A stretch of 64,000 nt of DNA from Qipengyuania oceanensis (GTDB lineage Bacteria; Pseudomonadota; Alphaproteobacteria; Sphingomonadales; Sphingomonadaceae): contig NZ_WTYN01000001.1 of NCBI RefSeq assembly GCF_009827535.1, positions 1,302,001 through 1,366,000 of the forward strand, written 5' to 3'. The notes below the pieces were generated by a model. The model saw only the letters and a list, made by a program, of their open reading frames with translations, was not told the DNA's origin and did not search any database. This document shows, piece after piece, positions 8,451-15,380 of the stretch; the first letter of the stretch is position 1, and each line of letters starts with the position of its first letter. Made by a program: the position numbers and the translations under genes.

Positions 8451-8887
8451 ATCGGGTGCTCGACCACATTGAGCGAAGGCGATTCCTTGAACAGCCAGCC
8501 GGAAAAGACCGAGCCGAAGTCGGCATTCTCGCCCCGACCGCGCACGAATACCTGCACGAATGCTCCCGTTTCCTTGGGCATTTCCCAGGGCGCGGTTTTC
8601 TCGCAAGCCTGCAACCGCACGATCACGTCACCGATGCGGCGCGTCTCGCCCGGTTTCATCTCGAGATCCTGCGTCAAATTGTTGCGCTTGTTGAGCAGGC
8701 CGAGCGTCGCGACCCGCTCCTCCATCGGCGTTCCGATCCCGGCATCGACCGGCTCGACCGGCTGGGCAGCGCTACCGATATTTTCGGGGACTTCGGTTTC
8801 CACCGGTCCGGGCGCAGGCGGATCCTGCTGGCAGGCCGCCAGCAAGGCCAGCGCCAGTGCCGGCAGCAAGGCGACGCGCCGGTGCAC
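8366..8887 (-). CDS. DUF2155 lipoprotein
   Basis: The 173-residue product starts with a lipoprotein signal (hydrophobic core ending LLAAC, a lipobox with Cys as the predicted first mature residue). It then carries a DUF2155 domain: GETRRIGDVIVRLQACEKTAPWE followed by FSGWLFKESPSLNVVEHPIYDVWVKDC. The molecular function of DUF2155 is not established. I chose the GTG at 8887 because GGAAGG lies six bases upstream and it begins just after the stop of the preceding gene; an in-frame ATG at 8908 would overlap that gene by 19 bases. The 3' end overlaps aat on the opposite strand by 85 bp. Confidence 0.8.
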   Translation of the reverse strand: MHRRVALLPALALALLAACQQDPPAPGPVETEVPENIGSAAQPVEPVDAGIGTPMEERVATLGLLNKRNNLTQDLEMKPGETRRIGDVIVRLQACEKTAPWEMPKETGAFVQVFVRGRGENADFGSVFSGWLFKESPSLNVVEHPIYDVWVKDCAMSFPGATPDASASEESAE

Positions 8888-8889
8888 GG

Positions 8890-9288
8890 TCAGCCTTCCG
8901 GGCTCCATGCCTCGTAGTCGCCGGTAGCAGCCGCACGGCGCCCGCCGCGTTCGAGCGCGCCGGCCGGGCGATAGGCCTCGGCGGTTCCGGTCGCATTCGG
9001 CGTGTAGTCCGCTTCCCAGATCTTGGACGGCGGCAGATGGCTCTCGGGAATATCGTCGAACGAGCCGTGCAGCCACCCGTGCCACTCGCTCGGCACCCGA
9101 CTCGCATCGTTGGCACCGTTGTAGATGACCCAGCGGCGCTGGCGCCCGTCACCGTGCTTCTGCTTGGAACGGTAGTACTTGTTGCCCTGCGCATCGGTGC
9201 CGACATGTTCGCCGTGACGCGAGGTGTGCAGCATCGTGGTCAGGCCGGCGCCGTTCCACCAGGTGAAGATCTTGCCGAGGACACTCAT
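8890..9288 (-). CDS. NADH:ubiquinone oxidoreductase NDUFA12-type subunit
   Basis: A 132-residue accessory Complex I subunit (B17.2/NDUFA12 family), known in alphaproteobacteria and mitochondria. Diagnostic stretches are IFTWWNGAGLTTMLHTSRHGEHVGTD, GNKYYRSK, RRWVIYNG and SRVPSEWHGWLHGSFDD. The ATG at 9288 gives the family's usual beginning (MSVLGKIFTWW). It lies three bases upstream of the DUF2155 gene, so the two are likely co-transcribed. The nuo operon itself is not in the window. Confidence 0.93.
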   Translation of the reverse strand: MSVLGKIFTWWNGAGLTTMLHTSRHGEHVGTDAQGNKYYRSKQKHGDGRQRRWVIYNGANDASRVPSEWHGWLHGSFDDIPESHLPPSKIWEADYTPNATGTAEAYRPAGALERGGRRAAATGDYEAWSPEG

Positions 9289-9333
9289 GGCCGCGCCGTT
9301 AGCGGATCGCGGCCCATGGGCCAAGCGCGAACC

Positions 9334-9816
9334 TTACCACGAGACCACATCGCCCGCTTCGATGCCACGTTCTGCGGTCAGGCCGCCGCGCAGTTCGAGC
9401 ACCGCGATCACCGGGGCGGCGGAAGGCACCGATTCGAGCGAATAGGGCACGGTTTCGCGCGCGATGTTCACGATCCGGCGATCGGGACCGATGAACACGA
9501 TGTCGAGCGGGATCGGCGTGTTCCGCATCCAGAAGCTGCGCGTCTGCGGGACGGCCGAGGGAAAGATCATGCCCTCGTCGTCGGCCAGGGCGTTGCGGAA
9601 CATCAGCCCCCTGGTCTGCGCTTCCTGCGTGTCGGCAAGCTCGACGCGGAACTCGTATTTCTTGTCACCGGCGTCGATCGACAGGGTGATGACGGCGAGC
9701 CCCGAAACGGGGTGCACGGCGGCGGTTGTTTCCGGCGTCGGCGTCGGCTCGGCCGCCGACTGCGGCGAACACGCGGCCAGCGCACTGGCGACGGGAACCA
9801 CGAAACTGCGTAGCAT
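9334..9816 (-). CDS. DUF192 lipoprotein
   Basis: A 160-residue DUF192 protein. It has a short lipoprotein signal (VASALAAC), a Thr/Pro-rich linker, and the DUF192 core: RGLMFRNALADDEGMIFP, then FWMRNTPIPLDIVFIG, then VLELRGGLTAERGIEAGD. DUF192 proteins are small envelope proteins of unknown function. Its ATG shares one base with the recX stop (TGATG), indicating translational coupling and a common transcript. Confidence 0.88.
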   Translation of the reverse strand: MLRSFVVPVASALAACSPQSAAEPTPTPETTAAVHPVSGLAVITLSIDAGDKKYEFRVELADTQEAQTRGLMFRNALADDEGMIFPSAVPQTRSFWMRNTPIPLDIVFIGPDRRIVNIARETVPYSLESVPSAAPVIAVLELRGGLTAERGIEAGDVVSW

Positions 9817-10376
9817 CAATCCATCCCTTCCGCTTCGGCGACCCATTCGGAAGCGCTGTCCGTATCGCGCGCCTCGACCATCGCGCGCGCCGCGTCGAAG
9901 CTATGGCCTGCGCGCACCATCGCCGCAATCTGCTTTTGCTGGCGGTCGCGATCGACCTCGCCGCCGAAGGGGCCGAACCGGCGACGCTCGGCGAATCGAT
10001 AGGCTGCGTGACGCGCCTGGTATTCGCTGGGCGCAACCTGTGCCCTGATACCTTCCTCGATCCCGGCGGCGCGCAAGGCCTGCTCGACCCGCCGCGCACC
10101 GTAGCCCCGGCCGCGCAATCCTTCCTCGCGCGTGCGGGCAAAAGCCTCGTCGTCGATGTAGCCGAGTTCGACGTAGCGCTGGACGAGCGCGTCGATGTCG
10201 GGCGGCTCGCCCTCGAACCCCCGCTCGCGGATCTTGCGGCGCAGGTAATCCGCGAGCTTGCCCGAACTGGTCGCGAAACGGGCCACATAGGCGAGCGCCA
10301 GATCCTTCAGGCGCGTGTCATCGAGTGGTCGCGAATTGCGCCGCTTTCGCCTTGAAGATGTTTCCTCTGAAACCAT
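9816..10376 (-). CDS. recX: RecX family regulatory protein
   Basis: RecX modulates RecA filament formation. The 186-residue product is mostly alpha-helical and shows the repeated three-helix pattern of the family: LAYVARFATSSGKLADYLRRKIRERG, YVELGYIDDEAFARTREEGL, and GYGARRVEQALRAAGI. The C-terminus keeps Arg-rich YRFAERRRFGPF. Length is typical. It is not next to recA here, which is common in alphaproteobacteria. It heads the transcript that continues into the DUF192 gene and is divergent from the acyl-AMP ligase gene. Confidence 0.85.
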   Translation of the reverse strand: MVSEETSSRRKRRNSRPLDDTRLKDLALAYVARFATSSGKLADYLRRKIRERGFEGEPPDIDALVQRYVELGYIDDEAFARTREEGLRGRGYGARRVEQALRAAGIEEGIRAQVAPSEYQARHAAYRFAERRRFGPFGGEVDRDRQQKQIAAMVRAGHSFDAARAMVEARDTDSASEWVAEAEGMD

Positions 10377-10506
10377 TTCGCCATATTCGTGCCACACTCA
10401 TTAGGATATGGGAAAGGCTCATCCGGCGGGAGGACACAATTATGCGTGGTTTCTGCGGGCAAAAGTGCGAAAAAGCACTGAAATTTCACGGGTTTCGCTA
10501 GGACAG

Positions 10507-12246
10507 ATGAACGACGCCGCCATGACGCCGACGCCGAACGATTGCGACCTTCCGCGCCGTCGCGCGGACTTCGCCACCCTCACCGAGGCCATCGACTACG
10601 CTGCTGCCAGCGAAAAGGGTCTCAATTTTCACGACATGCGCGGCACGCTCGAACGCGCCTATCCCTTTGCCGAAATGCGCGACGATGCGCTGGCCATGGC
10701 CCGGCGGCTGGTTGCATCCGGCGTGAAGAAGGACGACCGCATCGCGCTGGTCGCGGAAACCGGCCCGGAATTCGCCGCGCTGTTCTGCGGCTGCGTCTAT
10801 GCCGGCGCCTGGCCGATCCCGCTGCCGCTGCCGACGACCTTCGGCGGCAAGGACAGCTACATCGACCAGCTGGCGGTCCAGCTCGAAAGCAGCGATCCGA
10901 TGATGCTGCTTTATCCGGCGGAAATCGGCGAGATGGCCGGCGCTGCCGCCGCCAAGCAAGGCTGCGAGGGGATCGACTGGGAGAGCTTCGCCACCCGTCC
11001 CCACCCCGAATGCGCCCTGCCCGAGGCCGCGCCCGACGATATCTGCTACCTCCAGTATTCTTCCGGCTCGACCCGTTTCCCGACGGGGGTTGCCGTCACC
11101 CACCGGGCGCTGCTCAACAATCTTGCCGGGCACAGCCACGCGATGAACGTGCGCGATGACGAGCGCGTGGTCAGCTGGCTGCCGTGGTATCACGACATGG
11201 GCCTCGTCGGCTGCTTCCTGTCGCCGATCGCCAACCAGGTGTCCGCCGACTACCTGCGGACCGAGCATTTCGCGCGCCGTCCGCTCGCCTGGCTCGACCT
11301 CATAAGCCGCAACCCGGGCACCACGCTCAGCTATTCGCCGACCTTCGGCTACGACATCTGCGCGCGCCGTATCTCCAGCCAGAGCCATGTCGGCGACCGG
11401 TTCGACCTGTCGCGCTGGCGCGTGGCGGGCAACGGCGCGGACATGATCCGGCCCGACGTCATGCAGGGCTTCGTCAACGCCTTTTCCGAAGCGGGTTTCA
11501 AGGCAAGCGCCTTCACGCCCAGCTACGGCCTTGCCGAAGCCACTCTCGCAGTCACCGTTATGCCGCCCGGAGAAGGCATCCGCGTCGAACTGGTCGAGGA
11601 AGAGCGTCTTTCGGGCACGCCGCGCGATCTTTCGCGGCCCGCCCGCTATCGCGCGATCGTCAATTGCGGCAAGCCGGTGCTCGACATGGATGTCGAGATC
11701 CGGGGCGAGAACGGGGCAGTCCGGGGCGATCACCAGATCGGCAAGGTCTGGTGCCGCGGACCATCCGTCATGCATTCCTATTTCCGCAACCAGGAAGCGA
11801 CCGACGACTGCCTGGTCGACGGCTGGCTCGACACCGGCGACATGGGCTACATGGCCGACGGCTACCTGTTCATCGTCGGCCGCGCCAAGGACATGATCAT
11901 CATCAACGGTAAGAACCATTGGCCGCAGGACATCGAGTGGGCCGTGGAACAGCTGCCGGGCTTCAACCACGGCGATATCGCCGCCTTCTCGGTCGAAACG
12001 GAGAACGGCGAGGAAGCACCCGCCGTGCTGGTCCATTGCCGCGTGTCCGATCCCGACGAGCGCATCCGCCTGCGCGACCAGATCGCCGACAAGGTCCGCT
12101 CGGTCACGGGCATGAGTTGCGTTGTGGAACTCGTCCCGCCGCGCACGCTGCCGCGCACCAGTTCGGGCAAGCTCAGCCGCGCCAAGGCCAAGAAGCTCTA
12201 CCTGTCGGGCGAAATCGAACCGCTGGACCTGCGGCACGCAGCCTGA
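10507..12246 (+). CDS. Fatty acyl-AMP ligase (FAAL)
   Basis: A 579-residue ANL-superfamily enzyme that activates a fatty acid with ATP, usually for transfer to an acyl carrier protein. The ATP motif YLQYSSGSTRFPTGVAVTH is near residue 180, SWLPWYHDMGLVG near 220, PSYGLAEATLAVTV near 340, and GWLDTGDMGYMADGYLFIVGRAKDMIIINGKNH near 440. The FLSPI, YGLAEAT and IIINGKNHWPQDIEW wording is that of FAAL/FadD32-like enzymes rather than CoA ligases. No acyl carrier, PKS or NRPS gene is nearby, so its partner is unknown. It is preceded by a 130-bp region divergent from recX. Confidence 0.88.
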   Translation: MNDAAMTPTPNDCDLPRRRADFATLTEAIDYAAASEKGLNFHDMRGTLERAYPFAEMRDDALAMARRLVASGVKKDDRIALVAETGPEFAALFCGCVYAGAWPIPLPLPTTFGGKDSYIDQLAVQLESSDPMMLLYPAEIGEMAGAAAAKQGCEGIDWESFATRPHPECALPEAAPDDICYLQYSSGSTRFPTGVAVTHRALLNNLAGHSHAMNVRDDERVVSWLPWYHDMGLVGCFLSPIANQVSADYLRTEHFARRPLAWLDLISRNPGTTLSYSPTFGYDICARRISSQSHVGDRFDLSRWRVAGNGADMIRPDVMQGFVNAFSEAGFKASAFTPSYGLAEATLAVTVMPPGEGIRVELVEEERLSGTPRDLSRPARYRAIVNCGKPVLDMDVEIRGENGAVRGDHQIGKVWCRGPSVMHSYFRNQEATDDCLVDGWLDTGDMGYMADGYLFIVGRAKDMIIINGKNHWPQDIEWAVEQLPGFNHGDIAAFSVETENGEEAPAVLVHCRVSDPDERIRLRDQIADKVRSVTGMSCVVELVPPRTLPRTSSGKLSRAKAKKLYLSGEIEPLDLRHAA

Positions 12247-12402
12247 CCCTGCGCGCCGCAGGCGCGGCCTTCAACAGCACTGGAATCATGGCGCTTTGCG
12301 CCCGGTCGTGCCATAGTGCGCCATCCTGCTTGAACATCGTGTCTTACATCACTAATACAGGTGGCAGACCGATCTTCATATCCGTGGAGCCGTGCGCCGA
12401 TC

Positions 12403-13617
12403 ATGACTGAAACCGAGACCGCTACCATGACCGCAACCGAGCTGGAGCTGACCGCTCCCGATCCGGTTCCTGCCGTTGCGCCCGAAAAGGCCGCCGGGCT
12501 CGTCCCGGTGAGCGATGAGAAGAGGTCCAAGCTCGAGGAAAAGGTCGACGGCTTCGTCGCCGAACTGGTCGCGCAGGATGCCAATTCTCCCGAGTTCGGC
12601 CAGAAGGTCGACCAGATCACCAACATGGGCCGCAAGGAAATCGCGGCCGCTGCGCAGATGTCGAACCGCTTTCTCGACCGCCCGATCCGGGCGATGGACA
12701 AGGACGAAGGCGTCGGGGCGAACCTGTCCGAACTGCGCCGGACGGTCGAAGAACTCGACCCCAGCCGCCGTGGCAAGCTGACCGGCCCGCGCAAGTTCCT
12801 CGGCATCGTGCCGTTCGGCAACAAGCTGACCAATTACTTCCGCAGCTACCAGAGCGCGCAGACGCACATCCAGGCGATCCTCAGCAAGCTGGCCAACGGC
12901 AAGGACGAGCTGCTGATGGACAATGCCGCGATCGACGTCGAGCGGCAGAAGCTGTGGGAAGCCATGGGCAATCTCGAGCAGATGATCCACATCTCGAAAT
13001 CGCTCGATGCGAAGCTGGAGGACAAGGCGGACGAACTCGACGCCACCGACCCGGCGAAGGCCAAGGCGATCCGCGAAACCGCGCTGTTCTATGTCCGCCA
13101 GCGCACGCAGGACCTGCTCACGCAGATGGCAGTCAGCGTCCAGGGCTATCTCGCGCTTGACCTGGTCAAGAAGAACAACGTCGAACTGGTCAAGGGCGTC
13201 GACCGCGCCAGCACGACCACGGTCGGTGCGCTGCGCACGGCAGTCACCGTGAGCGAGGCGATGACCAACCAGCGCCTGGTGCTGCAGCAGATCACCTCGC
13301 TCAACGAGACCACGGCGGGCATCATCGACAGCACTTCGACGATGCTGCGCGAACAGACCGGCAAGATCCACGAACAGGCCGCCTCGAGCACGATCCCGCT
13401 CGAGACACTGCAGCGTGCCTTCCAGAACATCTACGACACGATGGACGAAGTGGACGAATTCAAGATCCGCGCGCTCGCTTCCATGAAACAGACCGTCGAT
13501 GTGCTGTCCGGCGAAGTGGAACGGTCCAAGGGCTACATCGCCCGTGCGGAAGGACAGAACCGCGCGCAGAGCAAGATCGGCAGCGCCGACAGTTCGCTGC
13601 TGGCGCTGGAAGGCTAA
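12403..13617 (+). CDS. TelA/YaaN-type toxic-anion resistance family protein
   Basis: A 404-residue, largely alpha-helical cytoplasmic protein of the TelA family (named for tellurite resistance in some plasmids; true role unclear). Characteristic parts are LDRPIRAM near residue 85, the FGNKLTNYFRSYQSAQTHIQAIL helix near 140, and LEDKADELDATDPAKAKAIRE followed by VSVQGYLALDLVKKNNVELVKGVDRAS. The ATG at 12403 was preferred to a GTG at 12361. Its stop overlaps the next start by one base, so it is coupled to the XpaC-like gene, the same pairing seen for xpaC-yaaN in Bacillus. Confidence 0.85.
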   Translation: MTETETATMTATELELTAPDPVPAVAPEKAAGLVPVSDEKRSKLEEKVDGFVAELVAQDANSPEFGQKVDQITNMGRKEIAAAAQMSNRFLDRPIRAMDKDEGVGANLSELRRTVEELDPSRRGKLTGPRKFLGIVPFGNKLTNYFRSYQSAQTHIQAILSKLANGKDELLMDNAAIDVERQKLWEAMGNLEQMIHISKSLDAKLEDKADELDATDPAKAKAIRETALFYVRQRTQDLLTQMAVSVQGYLALDLVKKNNVELVKGVDRASTTTVGALRTAVTVSEAMTNQRLVLQQITSLNETTAGIIDSTSTMLREQTGKIHEQAASSTIPLETLQRAFQNIYDTMDEVDEFKIRALASMKQTVDVLSGEVERSKGYIARAEGQNRAQSKIGSADSSLLALEG

Positions 13618-14396
13618 TGAACGACCTGACGCGCGACAGCGATCGTATCCTGCAGGAAGGGCGCGCGCTGGTGCGCGACAACCGGGATGGCGGCCGCCAC
13701 CGCCTATCCGGGTCGATCGGTCGCGGCTCTGCCGACCTGAAGCGCAACCAGCTGGTACGAACGCTCCGCAATCTCGGCATCGCCACCGGTGGTATCCTGG
13801 TTGCGGCTATGGTGATCGGCTTCGTCATCAATGGCCTCGGCTTCGGCGGCATCATGGCGACCGCGCTCGTGCTGCTCGCCGCCTGGGTGCTGATCGGGAT
13901 GATGGGCAAGGTGAAGGTGCCCAAGCGGGCAGACCTCGCCTCCTCGCTCGCCAAGGGTGACGTGCGGCAACTGGTGGCACGGACCGAATTGTGGCTCGAA
14001 CATCAGACGCCCGCGCTCCCCGCACCGGCCGTGCAGGTCGTGCAGGACATGGGCGTGCAGCTGGATGCGCTCGGCCTGCAGCTCGAAAGCATCGACCAGA
14101 ACCATCCCAAGGCACGCGAAGTGCGCAAGCTGGTCGGCGAGCACCTGCCCGAGATGGTCGAAAGCTATCGCAGGATCCCGGCGCACATGCGCGGCGAGAA
14201 ACGCGGCGATCGTACGCCCGACGAACAGCTGACCGAAGGGCTCGGCAAGATCAGCGAGGAGATATCGAGCGTCACCCGCCAGCTGGCCGAGGGATCGCTC
14301 GATGATCTTGCAATCAAGCACCGCTATCTCGATTATCGCTATGGCAGCGGGCCCGAAGGCTCGGACGCCCAGCTACCACCACCCAAGGACATCTGA
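13617..14396 (+). CDS. XpaC-like membrane protein paired with TelA
   Basis: A 259-residue protein with two adjacent membrane helices at about residues 55-95 (GGILVAAMVIGFVINGLGF and the following MATALVLLAAWVLIGMM), then a soluble helical C-terminal region. It resembles the XpaC family, which accompanies TelA/YaaN proteins, but similarity is recognised mainly from the arrangement (hydrophobic pair, then coiled C-terminus) and context. It overlaps the telA-like gene by one base and is followed one base later by the PHA-type gene, so the three form one operon. Function unknown. Confidence 0.6.
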   Translation: MNDLTRDSDRILQEGRALVRDNRDGGRHRLSGSIGRGSADLKRNQLVRTLRNLGIATGGILVAAMVIGFVINGLGFGGIMATALVLLAAWVLIGMMGKVKVPKRADLASSLAKGDVRQLVARTELWLEHQTPALPAPAVQVVQDMGVQLDALGLQLESIDQNHPKAREVRKLVGEHLPEMVESYRRIPAHMRGEKRGDRTPDEQLTEGLGKISEEISSVTRQLAEGSLDDLAIKHRYLDYRYGSGPEGSDAQLPPPKDI

Positions 14397-14397
14397 C

Positions 14398-14694
14398 ATG
14401 CGCGTCGCCATTCCGCACAATCTCGACCCCGACGAAGTGCGTCACCGGTTGAAGACCAAGAGCCACAAGATGGCCGACATGATGCCAGGCGGGCAGGCCC
14501 AGGTCGATACGGACTGGCCGACCGAGGACCGGATGAACATGCGCGTGCGAGCCATGGGCCAGCAGGTCGCCGGACATATCGAGATCGAGCAGGAGCAGCT
14601 GATCTTCGACATCGATCTGCCGGCTGCGCTGTCCTTCGTCGAACCGATGATCGCCGGGGCCATCCAGAAGCAGGGCCAGAAGCTGCTGCGCTAG
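14398..14694 (+). CDS. Polyhydroxyalkanoic acid system family protein
   Basis: A 98-residue protein starting MRVAIPHNLDPDEVRHRLKT, the signature of the small PHA_gran_rgn family. The C-terminus IDLPAALSFVEPMIAGAIQKQGQKLL is also typical. Despite the family name, a role in polyhydroxyalkanoate granules is not established and no PHA synthase is nearby. It is the third gene of the TelA/XpaC-like operon. Confidence 0.8.
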   Translation: MRVAIPHNLDPDEVRHRLKTKSHKMADMMPGGQAQVDTDWPTEDRMNMRVRAMGQQVAGHIEIEQEQLIFDIDLPAALSFVEPMIAGAIQKQGQKLLR

Positions 14695-14843
14695 TGCCGT
14701 CGCCTCGTATTGCTTCCTGAAATCGGGAACTTACCTAGGCTTCGGTCATTTCTGACTGACGGGTAAATGCAGGATTGTTACGTTAGACGTGGCGGAGCCA
14801 TTCTTCACCAGGCCCGGGCACTGGTCTTGAACGAGCTACACAT

Positions 14844-15380
14844 TTGACAATCCGAGAATTTTTACGATCCGCTACCCGCTCGAGCCATGAACGGCTCGAC
14901 TCCTCCATCGATGTGAGCGGCCTGCAAGACCCTGCGCGTTATGCGCAGTTCCTGTCCGCACAGCTGCGCGCGCGCGAACCGATCGAAGCCTGTGTGGCCC
15001 GATCGCTTGCCGGCGACATGGCCCCGCCCGCAGTGTCGCACCTGCTGCGTGCGGATCTCGCCGAACTGGGCAGCCCACCCGCTGGCCCGGACCTTCGTTT
15101 CGCCATGCCTGACAAGGCTGAGCCGATCGGGCTGTCGTGGGCGATTGCCGGATCGCACCTGGGCAATCGAATGATGCTTGCCAAGCTGTCGGGACACGGC
15201 GAACTTCCGACGCGCTTTCTGGAAAGCGCGGAGATGATCGCGTTCTGGTCACGGCTGCGTCCGCATCTCGATCGCGAATTGCCGGAAGATGTCATGCGCC
15301 GCGCTGCCCAGGCGGCCGAGGCCGTGTTCGATCTGTTTCTCGAATCGATGCTTCCGACAACCCGGACGCTCGCAGCATGA
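14844..15380 (+). CDS. bphO: Biliverdin-producing heme oxygenase
   Basis: The 178-residue product belongs to the BphO heme oxygenase group, which opens heme to biliverdin, the chromophore of the phytochrome encoded next. Evidence is the helical heme-oxygenase fold pattern: the proximal His region LRSATRSSHERLDSS, later WAIAGSHLGNRMMLAKL corresponding to the distal helix, and direct coupling to the phytochrome gene by an ATGA overlap. The best start is TTG at 14844, giving MTIREFLRSATRSSH; no in-frame ATG is available near it, so weak initiation is possible. Confidence 0.85.
   Translation: MTIREFLRSATRSSHERLDSSIDVSGLQDPARYAQFLSAQLRAREPIEACVARSLAGDMAPPAVSHLLRADLAELGSPPAGPDLRFAMPDKAEPIGLSWAIAGSHLGNRMMLAKLSGHGELPTRFLESAEMIAFWSRLRPHLDRELPEDVMRRAAQAAEAVFDLFLESMLPTTRTLAA

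Noticed and set aside
14726-14750. Possible EcfG-type promoter (GGAAC then CATT) upstream of the heme oxygenase gene
   Set aside because: The -35 matches GGAAC but the -10 reads CATT after 16 bases rather than CGTT, so the match is too weak to claim a stress-sigma promoter.
15137-15376. Upstream in-frame extension of the phytochrome protein
   Set aside because: The ATG at 15377 overlaps the heme oxygenase stop and places the chromophore Cys at residue 15 as in the family; the extension overlaps the oxygenase coding sequence.
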